Source of the DNA: Aquabacterium sp. NJ1
Lineage (GTDB): Bacteria; Pseudomonadota; Gammaproteobacteria; Burkholderiales; Burkholderiaceae_C
Length of the DNA stretch: 64,000 bases
Assembly: GCF_000768065.1 (NCBI RefSeq)
Contig: NZ_JRKM01000001.1
Coordinates: 1,116,001 to 1,180,000, forward strand
Direction of reading: 5' to 3'
Shown here in pieces: positions 50,091 to 59,149 of this stretch. The notes beneath the pieces were generated by a model. It ran no database searches. It had not been told where the DNA came from and worked only from the letters and a program-made list of their open reading frames with translations. Position 1 is the first letter of the stretch, and the number at the start of each line of letters is the position of its first letter. Both the position numbers and the translations under genes were made by a program.

Positions 50091-51293
50091 ATGACTGCTC
50101 CCGTGTCGATGCCCCATGTGATGCCCACCTACGGCCGCCTGCCCATTGCGCTTTCGCATGGTGAAGGTGTTCGCGTCTGGGACACCGAAGGGCGACGCTA
50201 CCTGGATGCGCTCTCGGGCATCGCGGTCAACACCCTGGGCCACAAGCACCCCAAGCTCGTCCCCGCCCTGCAGGATCAGATCGAGAAGATGATCCACTGC
50301 TGCAACTACTACCAGGTGCCGCTGCAGGAAGAACTCGCCCGCTTGCTGGTCGAGCGTTCGGGCATGACCAACGTGTTCTTCTGCAACTCCGGCCTGGAAG
50401 CCAACGAGGCGGCGCTGAAGATTGCGCGCAAGTACGGCCATGAAAAAGGCATCGACCGCGCTGAAGTGGTCGTGTACGAGAAGGCCTTCCACGGCCGCTC
50501 GATCGCCACGCTGTCGGCCACCGGCAACCCCAAGGTGCACGCCGGTTTCGAGCCGCTGGTCGAAGGCTTTGTGCGCGTGCCGCTCAATGACATCGCCGCG
50601 CTGGAAGCAGTCGCCAACACCCACCCGAACGTGACGGCCGTGTTCCTGGAAGTGATCCAGGGCGAAGGCGGCATCAACGCCGCCCGCACCGAGTACCTGC
50701 AGGCCGTGCGCGCCTTGTGCGACAAGCAAGGCTGGCTGCTGATGCTTGACGAAGTGCAATGCGGCATGGGCCGCACCGGCAAGTGGTTTGCCCACCAGTG
50801 GGCCGGCATCCAGCCCGACGTGATGCCCCTGGCCAAGGGGCTGGGCTCCGGTGTACCTATCGGCGCGGTGGTGTGCGGGCCCAAGGCTGCCAATGTGCTG
50901 CAGCCCGGCAACCATGGCACCACCTTCGGCGGCAACCCTCTGGCCATGCGTGCCGGCGTCGAAACCATCAAGATCATGGAAGAAGAGCAACTGCTGGCGC
51001 ACGCTGACCGCGTGGGCAAGCACCTGCATGACGCCCTGGTGCGCGAGTTGGGCGAGCTCAAGGGCGTGGCCGAGATCCGCGGCCAGGGCCTGATGATCGG
51101 CATAGAGCTCGACCGCCCCTGCGGCGTGCTGCTGCAGCGCGCCGTGGACGCCGGCCTGCTCTTGAGCATCACGGCCGACAAGGTCATCCGATTGCTGCCG
51201 GCCCTGATCATCACGGCGGAGGAAGCCGACGAGATCGTCGCCATCCTCGCGCCGCTGGTCAAGGCCTTCCTGTCTGAAACAAGCGCTGCTTAA
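50091..51293 (+). CDS. argD: acetylornithine aminotransferase
   Basis: 400-residue class-III PLP aminotransferase in arginine synthesis (N-acetylglutamate semialdehyde to N-acetylornithine); some also serve lysine synthesis. PLP Lys249 is in MPLAKGLGSGVPIGAV. Other motifs are FFCNSGLEANEAALKIARKY, FHGRSIATLSATG, EVIQGEGGI and LLMLDEVQCGMGRTGKW. It is followed 18 bp later by argF, so the two form an operon. The gene opposite (DUF3579) is divergent. Confidence 0.94.
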   Translation: MTAPVSMPHVMPTYGRLPIALSHGEGVRVWDTEGRRYLDALSGIAVNTLGHKHPKLVPALQDQIEKMIHCCNYYQVPLQEELARLLVERSGMTNVFFCNSGLEANEAALKIARKYGHEKGIDRAEVVVYEKAFHGRSIATLSATGNPKVHAGFEPLVEGFVRVPLNDIAALEAVANTHPNVTAVFLEVIQGEGGINAARTEYLQAVRALCDKQGWLLMLDEVQCGMGRTGKWFAHQWAGIQPDVMPLAKGLGSGVPIGAVVCGPKAANVLQPGNHGTTFGGNPLAMRAGVETIKIMEEEQLLAHADRVGKHLHDALVRELGELKGVAEIRGQGLMIGIELDRPCGVLLQRAVDAGLLLSITADKVIRLLPALIITAEEADEIVAILAPLVKAFLSETSAA

Positions 51294-51311
51294 ACTGACG
51301 TCTGAATTCGC

Positions 51312-52244
51312 ATGAAGCCCGGTATGAGTCTCATCAAACACTATCTGCAGTTCAAGGACCTTCGCGAGCAGGAGTACGCCTACCTGTTCGAGCGCGCCGC
51401 GATCATCAAGAAGCGCTTCAAGAACTACGAGAAGTACACCCCCCTGGTGGACCGCACCCTGGCCATGATCTTCGAGAAGGCCAGCACCCGCACCCGCGTG
51501 AGCTTCGAAGCGGGCATGTACCAGATGGGCGGCTCGGTGGTGCACCTGACCACCGACGGCAGCCAGTTGGGCCGCAGCGAACCGATCGAGGACAGCGCCA
51601 AGGTGATCTCGCGCATGGTCGACATCGTGATGATCCGCACCTACGAGCAAGCCAAGCTGGTGAAGTTCGCAGCCAACTCGCGCGTGCCGGTCATCAACGG
51701 GCTGACCAACGAATACCACCCCTGCCAGATCCTGGCTGACATCTTCACCTACATCGAGCACCGCGGCTCGATCAAGGGCAAGGTGGTGGCCTGGGTGGGC
51801 GACGGCAACAACATGGCCAACACCTGGCTGCAGGCCGCCGAGATCCTGGGCTTCACCGTGCACGTGAGCACGCCCAGCGGCTACGAGATTGACCCGGCTG
51901 TCGCCGGCATCAGCAACACCGATTGCTACAAGGTCTTCAAGGACCCGATGGACGCCTGCCGTGGCGCGCACCTGGTGACCACCGATGTGTGGACGAGCAT
52001 GGGCTTCGAGGCCGAGAACGAGGAACGCAAGAAGGCCTTTGCTGACTGGTGCGTGGACGCCGACATGATGGCCGTGGCGGCCCCGGATGCGCTGTTCATG
52101 CACTGCCTGCCAGCGCACCGTGGTGAAGAGGTCGAGGCCGAAGTGATCGACGGGCCGCAGTCCGTCGTCTGGGACGAGGCGGAGAACCGCTTGCACGTAC
52201 AAAAGGTACTCATGGAGTACCTTTTGTTGGGGCGCATTGGCTGA
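51312..52244 (+). CDS. argF: ornithine carbamoyltransferase
   Basis: 310-residue transcarbamylase forming citrulline from ornithine and carbamoyl phosphate. The carbamoyl-phosphate motif is EKASTRTRVSFE (Ser58-Arg62). HPCQILAD is intact, and the ornithine-binding motifs are DVWTSMGFE and MHCLPAHRGEEV. ATG 51312 is used; ATG 51324 (MSLIKHYLQF) is an equally possible start. With argD it would raise arginine supply, the side-chain substrate of cyanophycin, but that link is only metabolic. Confidence 0.96.
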   Translation: MKPGMSLIKHYLQFKDLREQEYAYLFERAAIIKKRFKNYEKYTPLVDRTLAMIFEKASTRTRVSFEAGMYQMGGSVVHLTTDGSQLGRSEPIEDSAKVISRMVDIVMIRTYEQAKLVKFAANSRVPVINGLTNEYHPCQILADIFTYIEHRGSIKGKVVAWVGDGNNMANTWLQAAEILGFTVHVSTPSGYEIDPAVAGISNTDCYKVFKDPMDACRGAHLVTTDVWTSMGFEAENEERKKAFADWCVDADMMAVAAPDALFMHCLPAHRGEEVEAEVIDGPQSVVWDEAENRLHVQKVLMEYLLLGRIG

Positions 52245-52260
52245 TCAAGCCAAGTCGAAA

Positions 52261-53628
52261 TCAGAAGCGGTAGGCTAGGCGCAAGCCACCCCAGTGCCTG
52301 CCCGCCACCGTGATCGGGGCGGCCACTTCCTTGAGCAGCACGAACTTGCCACCCCCCATATCGCGTCGATAGGTCTGCAACAGGAAGGGCCTCTCGTTGC
52401 GCGCCGAGGCCAGCCCCGTGCGGTCATTGAAGATGCGGCGCCAGCGTGAGTTGGCGGTGTTCCAGACCACATCACCGAGTCGCTGCGGGTGGCAGTAGAT
52501 CTGGTTGTGCGTCGAGATGTAGCCGTTGCGGTCGGCCGCGATGCAAAACACCACATCCGGCAAAGCGCGGATGGCCGCCTCCTGGATGGGCGGCAACAAG
52601 TCGTCGGTCAGGGCATTGAACTTGGTCGCATGCTGTTGCGGCTGCGTTCCGGGCATGGGCTGGTAGTTCTCGTCGAACAACTGCTCCAGCGTGATGCGCC
52701 GCGAGGCCAGGGCCTCGTTGAGCACATCGGAGATCTGGCCGGCCACCTGCTTGACCAGGTCGATGTAGGGCGTGTCCGAGGTCTCCACGCCCGAGGCGGC
52801 GATCACCTCCATCAGGCGCTCTGACACGGTCAACACCGCATCACTGCGCTTGAACGCCGAGGCCAGCTCCTTGCGAGCCTTGTTGACCTCGCCTTCCATC
52901 AGGCTGATCTGCTCGTTCACGCCTTGCGTCAGCTGGCGGCTGGCATCGGCCGCGGCGCTGATGCGCTGCACGCCCTCCTCCACACCATGCAAGGCTTCAT
53001 GGAAAGTGGCTGGGCGGTTCTTGTTGTTGGTGGCGGCATGGGCCTGATCGGTCAGGTCGCTGGCCAGCGACTGGATGCGCTGATCGAGTTTGCCGATCGT
53101 GCTCTGGATGGCCTTGGAAATGGATTCCACCTGGGTGGACAGGTCCTTGACGGCATCGGCCACCACAGAAAAACCGGCGCCAGCTTCACCGGCGCGCTTG
53201 GCTTCGACGGAGGCGTTGAAAGCCACCAGCCGGGTCTGCAAGGCCACCTGGGCAATCTGCTGAGCGGCATCGGATACCTGGTGCAAGGTTTCGACCACAC
53301 CACTGACTTCGCGGCCCACATGGGCCACGCTTTCGCGCGCGAGCTGCATGGAGGCCATACCGCCTACGGTTTCAGCGTGGATCTGGTCCTGGGAACGAAC
53401 GATGTCTTGCAAAGCAGAAACCAGCCCCGCCAAGGTCTCGGTCTGGTGGTTGGCCACCGCCGTGGTGTCTTCCAGGCTGCCGCGCAGTTGCGCCGCTTCG
53501 CAGCCCAGGCCACTGGTGTCACGCTCCAGCGTTTCGGCCAGTTGTTGTGCACCCAGATTGACAAGGGGCTGGGCCACCGGCTCGATGGGCTCGGGTACCG
53601 CTGGCTTGCGTCGGAACATCGTCAGCAT
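52261..53628 (-). CDS. soluble methyl-accepting chemotaxis-type protein with C-terminal sensory domain
   Basis: 455-residue protein without membrane spans. A long helical part (~25-290) contains the chemoreceptor hairpin tip QTRLVAFNASVEAKRAGEAGAGFSVVADAVKDLS-like region (~130-165), here slightly divergent (NASVEAKRAGEAG). The C-terminal ~170 residues (LLPPIQEAAIRALPDVVFCI, DRNGYISTHNQIYCHPQR, RTGLASARNERPFLLQTYRR, FVLLKEVAAPITV) look like a Cache/PAS-type sensor placed after the signalling part, the reverse of usual receptors. It lies 26 bp downstream of fliA on the same strand. Confidence 0.88.
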   Translation of the reverse strand: MLTMFRRKPAVPEPIEPVAQPLVNLGAQQLAETLERDTSGLGCEAAQLRGSLEDTTAVANHQTETLAGLVSALQDIVRSQDQIHAETVGGMASMQLARESVAHVGREVSGVVETLHQVSDAAQQIAQVALQTRLVAFNASVEAKRAGEAGAGFSVVADAVKDLSTQVESISKAIQSTIGKLDQRIQSLASDLTDQAHAATNNKNRPATFHEALHGVEEGVQRISAAADASRQLTQGVNEQISLMEGEVNKARKELASAFKRSDAVLTVSERLMEVIAASGVETSDTPYIDLVKQVAGQISDVLNEALASRRITLEQLFDENYQPMPGTQPQQHATKFNALTDDLLPPIQEAAIRALPDVVFCIAADRNGYISTHNQIYCHPQRLGDVVWNTANSRWRRIFNDRTGLASARNERPFLLQTYRRDMGGGKFVLLKEVAAPITVAGRHWGGLRLAYRF

Positions 53629-53654
53629 GTCTGCCTCTCAAAAGCGCGATGCGC

Positions 53655-54368
53655 TTACCACTCCCGCAGCTTGACGCGCAGGCGAGCAATGGACTGGCTG
53701 TGCAGTTGACAGACGCGTGACTCGGTCACGCCCAGCACCGCCGCGATTTCCTTGAGGTTCATGTCCTGCTCGTAGTACATGCTCATGACGTACTGCTCAC
53801 GCTCGGGCAGGTTCTTGATGGCCTCGACCAGAGCATGGCGCATGCGGTGGTCTTGCAGCAAGCTCAAGGGGTCGTTGCCCTCGTCGGTCACGTGGCGATC
53901 GAGGTAATCGTTGTCACCGTCCTCGCCGCTCATGTCTTCCAGGTAGATGAGCTGGGTGCCACGCACCTTGCCCAGCATCTCCTGGTAGTCACCCAGGGTC
54001 ATGCCCATTTCACTGGCGATTTCGCTTTCATGCGGCGCGCGGCCCAGGCGCTGCTCCAGCCTGTGCACAGCGCCTTCGATGTCGCGCTGTTGCTTGCGGG
54101 TGCCACGGCTCAGCCAGTCGGCGCCGCGCAGCTCATCGAGCATGGCGCCACGAATACGCTGGGTGGCAAAGGTCTCGAACTGCACGCCCTGCCCTGCGTC
54201 GAAGCGCGTGAGGGCGTCGGTCAGGCCGATCATGCCAACCTGAATCAGGTCATCAATCTCGACGTTCGCAGGCAGTTTGGCAATCATCTGGTGCGCCAGG
54301 CGACGCACGAGAGGACTGTATTGGCGCAGCATCGCGTCGATCTCAAGTCGGCCTTTGGCGGTGTACAT
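53655..54368 (-). CDS. fliA: flagellar sigma factor FliA (sigma-28)
   Basis: 237-residue sigma factor for late flagellar and chemotaxis promoters. Region 2 (LIQVGMIGLTDALTRFDAGQGVQFETFATQRIRGAMLDELR-type segment) carries the -10-binding helix. Region 3 is DWLSRGTRKQQRDIEGAVHR. Region 4 ends with the HTH LKEIAAVLGVTESRVCQLHSQSIARLR. ATG 54368 has a ggagcagagc ribosome site and gives the MYTAKG start common in betaproteobacteria; longer readings to 54389 are possible. It is the fifth gene of the flhB-flhA-flhF-flhG-fliA run. Confidence 0.95.
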   Translation of the reverse strand: MYTAKGRLEIDAMLRQYSPLVRRLAHQMIAKLPANVEIDDLIQVGMIGLTDALTRFDAGQGVQFETFATQRIRGAMLDELRGADWLSRGTRKQQRDIEGAVHRLEQRLGRAPHESEIASEMGMTLGDYQEMLGKVRGTQLIYLEDMSGEDGDNDYLDRHVTDEGNDPLSLLQDHRMRHALVEAIKNLPEREQYVMSMYYEQDMNLKEIAAVLGVTESRVCQLHSQSIARLRVKLREW

Positions 54369-54389
54369 GCTCTGCTCCATGAACATCAA

Positions 54390-55232
54390 TCAATTGAGTA
54401 CGGGGGCGGCGCTTGAAGGCAATGCTGCCCCCGGCGACATCAGGTGATCAAAAGCCGTGTCGCTCAGTGCGAGCGGCAGCGCCGTTCGCAGCAAGCCGGC
54501 TGCCATTTCCATGAACCTGGGATGCGGGTCGGCGGTGGCCGGCTCGCGGGGGTCCAACAACTGCCAGTCACGCTGGGCCACGCCCAGGAAATCATCGGCG
54601 CAGCGGGCCAGGCGCTCGGCCACAGGCCGGGCCTGCTGGCTGCGGGCGGTGGCGCACACGAGCAGGTCGTAGGCCATCCAGCTGCCGCGCTGGCTGATGA
54701 CCTTGACGGCGGCGTACGCGTCGGTGAGGCCTTCAGCCAGGTCATTGGTGAACAACAAGGGGCGCAGGTTGGTGCCACGGGCACGCTGCGAGAACAGGCG
54801 CACGATGGCACTGGCAGAGGCATGCACCAGCACCACATCGACTTGTGGCGCCGCGTTGGCGATGGCGTCCAGCAGGCTGCTGCACGAACCACGCGCATCC
54901 ACGTAACGCAGCGGCAGGCCTTTGGCGGGCATGTAGCTGATCTGGTCGGACAGCACCTCGATGCCCTCGGCCAGATCAAATTCGGCCAGCTCGCCGGGCG
55001 GGCGAGCCTGATCGCTCGCATCCACCACCAGCACCTTCAGGTTGAAGCCGGCATAGGCCGCACACAGGCGCTCCAGCACCAGGCCACCACAAGCGGTGCT
55101 GGGGTTGGCCACCACCGGCACAAAGCGCAACACCCGGGAGGTAAACATCTGCCGCATGCCCTGCGCCTGGTCCACCGGATGGTGGGCGCGGGGACTGCTT
55201 GCGCTGACCTGATGGCTGTCGTGGCGGCTCAT
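54390..55232 (-). CDS. flhG: FlhG-like MinD-family protein lacking the P-loop
   Basis: 280 residues at the position of flhG, which normally limits flagellar number as an ATPase partner of FlhF. The MinD-like order is recognisable: first strand RFVPVVANPSTACGGLVLERL, then AYAGFNLKVLVVDAS, an AEGIEVLSDQISYMP stretch, and VDVVLVHASASAIVR. However, the deviant Walker A (KGGxGKT) is absent: the loop reads NPSTACGG. So the protein is unlikely to bind ATP in the usual way. It overlaps nothing; fliA begins 22 bp downstream. Family assignment rests mainly on position and fold-like strand pattern. Confidence 0.75.
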   Translation of the reverse strand: MSRHDSHQVSASSPRAHHPVDQAQGMRQMFTSRVLRFVPVVANPSTACGGLVLERLCAAYAGFNLKVLVVDASDQARPPGELAEFDLAEGIEVLSDQISYMPAKGLPLRYVDARGSCSSLLDAIANAAPQVDVVLVHASASAIVRLFSQRARGTNLRPLLFTNDLAEGLTDAYAAVKVISQRGSWMAYDLLVCATARSQQARPVAERLARCADDFLGVAQRDWQLLDPREPATADPHPRFMEMAAGLLRTALPLALSDTAFDHLMSPGAALPSSAAPVLN

Positions 55233-55274
55233 GTGTTGGCTGTCTTTTAGGTTGACGTTGGTGACAAGCTGCTA

Positions 55275-57044
55275 TCAAACGTGACGCGGGGTAGACAGGG
55301 GATTGGCGGCCACCGGCCCCGAGAACACCAGGCTCACTTCGTTGGGATCGAGCCTGTACGCGGGGTTCAGGCTGGCTTTCAGCGCGCGGTGCACCAGGGC
55401 TTGGGCCGACAGACGATGCCAATCTTCGGGCACCCGTTGGCCATTAGCTACACCCAAAACTTTCAATTTGTGACGAATTAACGCATCCAGTGCCGGACCG
55501 AGCTTCACGGCTTCATCCAGCTTGGACAGCACCACACCGGCACAGGCTTCGGCGTGATACGAATGCATCACATCCTCAATCGAGTCGCCTTGTGCAGCGG
55601 TGTTGATCACCAGCAGCTTCCGGATGCTGGGATGGGCCAGCATGTCCAGCAGCTCCTTGGTGCGGCCATCGCGCTGGGCCATGCCAGCGGTGTCGATCAG
55701 GATCAGCTTCTTGCCGGACAGCAGCTCCAGCAGGTCTTCCAGCGCGGCGCGGTCATGGGCCATGTGCACGGGCACGCCCAGGATGCGGCCATAAGCGCGC
55801 AGCTGTTCGTGGGCACCGACACGGTAGGCATCCAGCGTGATCAGGCCCAGGTTGGAGGCACCGTGCTTGGCGGCAAACGTGGCAGCCAGCTTGGCGGTGG
55901 AGGTGGTCTTGCCCACGCCGGTGGAGCCGATCAAGGCGAACACGCCACCTTGGTCTTCGATGGGCAGCTCGTGGTCGGCGGTGTTGACGTTGCGCTGCAG
56001 CACCTGGGTGGCCCACTGCACTTCGTCGTGCGAACCGTTGCTCACTTCGGCGGGCATGGCGTCGAGCATCTTGCGCACCAGCACAGCCGAGAAACCGGCG
56101 TCCAGCAGGCGTTGAGCCAGCTGGGCTTGCGAAGGCGTGCGGCCCAGCTTTTCGATGAAGGCCATCGTCTCGAAACGCTCCTTCATCATCTCGCGCATGG
56201 CGCGCAGCTCACCCAGCATGGAGGCGTTGGCGTCCTGCGCGGCCTTCAGGGCGGACAGGGTGGCGGCATCGGGTTGGGCCACACGAACGGCGTCACGAGC
56301 GGGCGTGACCTTGTCCATGGTCAGGTCGGCATGCTCGCTGCGCAGCGGCACCACCTGAGCGGCGGGCTTGGGCTGTTGCACGGCTTGCGGGCGAGCCTGG
56401 GGTGCGGGCTGGCGCGGCTGGGCCACCGGGGCCCGGCGCACGGGCTGCTCCCACTGGTCGGCTTCGTCTGCCACGGGCGCAGATCGGCCGCGCATGGCTT
56501 CGCCTGCCAGATCCACCGAGGTGGGCACGGCGGGGCGCTGCGGCTTGGGCTGGGCAAAACGCTGGTTCAGTTGTTCTTCGGGCGGCAGGGCCATGGCGGG
56601 CTCGGTGCGCGCCTGCATGGCAGCCTGACGGCGCTTGAGCATGCGTTCGCGCACATAGTCCTGGAAGGACAAGGTGCTCATGGCCAGTTGCTTGACGTCG
56701 TCCTGCACGGTGTTGGCCAGGTTCGCCATGGTTTCCTTGGCTTGCTTGGCAACGGCCTTGCGGGGCTGCGCGCTGACCGCTTCGTCGCGGGGTTCAGTAC
56801 GCGATTCGCCACGAGATTCAGAGCGGGATTCGCTGCGAGATTCACGCGGCGCCAGCTCGGGTGCATCCTTTTCGACCGCGTAGTGGTCCATGGCCGGCAC
56901 GCTGTCTGCGGCCATCGCCAGGATCTCGATGCCGCCTTCGGCAGCGGGCTTGGTCGACAGCACGACGGCATCGTTGCCAAAGGCGGCCTTGACCTTTTGC
57001 ATGGCCTCGCGGCTGTTGCGTCCAGTGAAGCGTTTGACGTTCAT
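55275..57044 (-). CDS. flhF: flagellar biosynthesis GTPase FlhF
   Basis: 589-residue SRP-type GTPase that sets flagellar placement. The N-terminal B domain (MNVKRFTGRNSREAMQKVKAAFGNDAVVLS) is followed by a long disordered linker with an ESRSESRSESRGESR repeat (~68-82) and Pro/Gln-rich stretches. The NG domain from ~300 has the P-loop GSTGVGKTTSTAKLAA, TLDAYRVGAHEQLR, DTAGMAQRDGR and LSKLDEA. The linker makes it longer than many FlhF proteins (~430-480). It overlaps flhA by 4 bp. Confidence 0.95.
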   Translation of the reverse strand: MNVKRFTGRNSREAMQKVKAAFGNDAVVLSTKPAAEGGIEILAMAADSVPAMDHYAVEKDAPELAPRESRSESRSESRGESRTEPRDEAVSAQPRKAVAKQAKETMANLANTVQDDVKQLAMSTLSFQDYVRERMLKRRQAAMQARTEPAMALPPEEQLNQRFAQPKPQRPAVPTSVDLAGEAMRGRSAPVADEADQWEQPVRRAPVAQPRQPAPQARPQAVQQPKPAAQVVPLRSEHADLTMDKVTPARDAVRVAQPDAATLSALKAAQDANASMLGELRAMREMMKERFETMAFIEKLGRTPSQAQLAQRLLDAGFSAVLVRKMLDAMPAEVSNGSHDEVQWATQVLQRNVNTADHELPIEDQGGVFALIGSTGVGKTTSTAKLAATFAAKHGASNLGLITLDAYRVGAHEQLRAYGRILGVPVHMAHDRAALEDLLELLSGKKLILIDTAGMAQRDGRTKELLDMLAHPSIRKLLVINTAAQGDSIEDVMHSYHAEACAGVVLSKLDEAVKLGPALDALIRHKLKVLGVANGQRVPEDWHRLSAQALVHRALKASLNPAYRLDPNEVSLVFSGPVAANPLSTPRHV

Positions 57045-59149
57045 GCGTGGCCTCCGATCAGGGTACCGATGCGAATCGAGTGAGTCTCAGGAATCTCGCT
57101 GTGACCCAGCACCTTGAGACGAGGTGCGGCGCGTTTGAGCAGGCGTGCCACCGAGGGGCGGATGATGTCCGGCACCAGCAGGCAGGCGGGGTGGCCCATG
57201 TTTTCCTGACGCTGCGTGGCCTCGGAGGCCTGGCGGGTCAGGTGGTCGGCCACGCCCGGGTCGAGCATGGGGCCGCTGGGCGATGTCAGGGCTTGCGTCA
57301 GCAGGCGTTCCAGATCGGGGTCGATGGCGATCACGTCGAGCTCGCGCACCGGGCCGTAGATCTGCTGCACGATGGCGGGGGCCAGGCCGATGCGGATACG
57401 GCGGGCCAGTTCGGCCGGGTCGTTCACCACATTGGGGCTGGAAGCAGCCTGCTCGGCGATGGTTTCGATGATGGAGCGCATATCGCGGATATGCACACCT
57501 TCTTCGAGCAGGAGCTGCAGCACTTTTTGCAGGGTGGAAATGCCGACCATCTTGGGGACCACGTCTTCGATGAGTTTGGGGGCCAGTTTCGTCACATGCT
57601 CTACCAGTTGTTGGGTTTCGACTCGTCCCAGCAACTTGGCTGCATGGAGTTGCATCAAGTGTGAAAGATGGGTGGCCACCACGGTCGAGGGATCAACGAC
57701 CGTGTAGCCGGCCATTTGCGCGGCATCCCGCTGGCGTTCTTCCACCCACACGGCGGGCAGGCCAAAAGCGGGGTCCACGGCGGCGGTACCGGCGATCTGG
57801 TTGACCACATGGCCGGGGTTGATGGCCATGAGCATGTTGGGGAAGACCTCGCCCTCGCCCACCACGGCACCACGCAGGGTGATGCGGTAGAAGCTGGGCT
57901 TGAGCTCCAGGTTGTCCTTGATGTGCACAGATGGCGGCAGGAAGCCGACTTCTTGCGCGAACTTGCGGCGAACGCCCTTGATCCGGGTCAGCAGGTCGCC
58001 GCCACGCTCCTTGTCCACCAGCTGGATCAGGCGGTAGCCCACTTCCAGGCCCAGGGTGTCGATGGGCTGCAGGTCTTCCCAGGTGGCTTCGCCATTGGGG
58101 TTGGCCACTTCCGAAGCGGGCTTTTCGACCGGCTTGGGTGCGTTGCGGGCAGCCTCCTGCTTGAGTGCCATCTTCCAGGCCCACCAGCCCAGGCCACCAC
58201 CGACGGGCAGGAACACCATGGACGGCATGCCCGGGATCACGCCCAGCAGGCCCAGGATGCCGGCAGCCACGCCGATGACCTTGGGGTTCTCGAACATCTG
58301 GCCCATGATCTGGGCGCCCACGTCCTTTTCCTTGCCGACGCGCGACACCACCATGGCCGCCGCCACCGAGATCAACAGGCCGGGGATCTGGGCCACCAGC
58401 GCGTCACCCACAGCCAGCAGCACGTAGGAGCTGGCCGCGTCGCCCGGCGACATGCCGTGCTGCACCACGCCAATCACGAAACCGCCGATCACGTTGATGA
58501 ACAGGATCAGGATGCCGGCGACCGCGTCACCGCGCACGAACTTGGAGGCACCGTCCATGGAGCCGTGGAACTCGGCTTCTTCGCCCACTTCCAGGCGGCG
58601 GCGCTTGGCTTCTTTCTCGTCGATCAGGCCGGCGTTCAGGTCGGCGTCGATCGCCATCTGCTTGCCAGGCATGGCGTCCAAGGTGAAACGGGCACTCACT
58701 TCGGCGATGCGCTCGGAGCCCTTGGTGATCACCACGAAGTTGATCACCACCAGGATCGCGAACACGATCAAGCCGACGGCGAAGTTGCCACCAATCAGGA
58801 AGTGGCCGAAGGATTCGATCACATGGCCGGCCGCGCCGGTGCCCGTGTGGCCTTGCAGCAGCACCACCCGGGTCGAGGCCACGTTCAGCGACAGGCGCAG
58901 CAAGGTGGTCAGCAGCAGCACCGAGGGGAAGGCCGCGAAATCCAGCGGGCGGATCATCGTGGCCGCCACCATCATCACCATCAGGGCGGTGGCGATGTTG
59001 AAGGTGAAGAACAGGTCCAGCATGAAGGCCGGCAGCGGCAGCACCATCAGGGCCAGCACACACACCACCACGAGCGGTGCAGCCATCACCTGCAGGTTCT
59101 TGTTCTGCCCGCCCAGGAGGGCCTGGAGCTTTTGCAAAAACGGGTTCAT
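57041..59149 (-). CDS. flhA: flagellar type III export protein FlhA
   Basis: 702-residue export-gate protein. About eight spans in the N-terminal half include VCVLALMVLPLPAFMLDLFFTFN and the FHIPEP segment with conserved KGSERIAEVSARFTLDAMPGKQMAIDADLNAG, which carries the charged proton-path residues. The C-terminal cytoplasmic domain (~360-700) docks chaperone-substrate complexes (PAVWVEERQRDAAQMAGYTV). It is translationally coupled with flhB (4-bp overlap) and flhF (4-bp overlap). Confidence 0.97.
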   Translation of the reverse strand: MNPFLQKLQALLGGQNKNLQVMAAPLVVVCVLALMVLPLPAFMLDLFFTFNIATALMVMMVAATMIRPLDFAAFPSVLLLTTLLRLSLNVASTRVVLLQGHTGTGAAGHVIESFGHFLIGGNFAVGLIVFAILVVINFVVITKGSERIAEVSARFTLDAMPGKQMAIDADLNAGLIDEKEAKRRRLEVGEEAEFHGSMDGASKFVRGDAVAGILILFINVIGGFVIGVVQHGMSPGDAASSYVLLAVGDALVAQIPGLLISVAAAMVVSRVGKEKDVGAQIMGQMFENPKVIGVAAGILGLLGVIPGMPSMVFLPVGGGLGWWAWKMALKQEAARNAPKPVEKPASEVANPNGEATWEDLQPIDTLGLEVGYRLIQLVDKERGGDLLTRIKGVRRKFAQEVGFLPPSVHIKDNLELKPSFYRITLRGAVVGEGEVFPNMLMAINPGHVVNQIAGTAAVDPAFGLPAVWVEERQRDAAQMAGYTVVDPSTVVATHLSHLMQLHAAKLLGRVETQQLVEHVTKLAPKLIEDVVPKMVGISTLQKVLQLLLEEGVHIRDMRSIIETIAEQAASSPNVVNDPAELARRIRIGLAPAIVQQIYGPVRELDVIAIDPDLERLLTQALTSPSGPMLDPGVADHLTRQASEATQRQENMGHPACLLVPDIIRPSVARLLKRAAPRLKVLGHSEIPETHSIRIGTLIGGHA

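Noticed and set aside
49926..52202. Long minus-strand frame (about 758 residues) opposite argD and argF
   Set aside because: Composition typical of an antisense shadow; argD and argF are unambiguous on the other strand.
56805..56850. Short gattc-containing DNA repeats
   Set aside because: They encode the ESR/SES repeat in the FlhF linker, so they are explained as coding low complexity.
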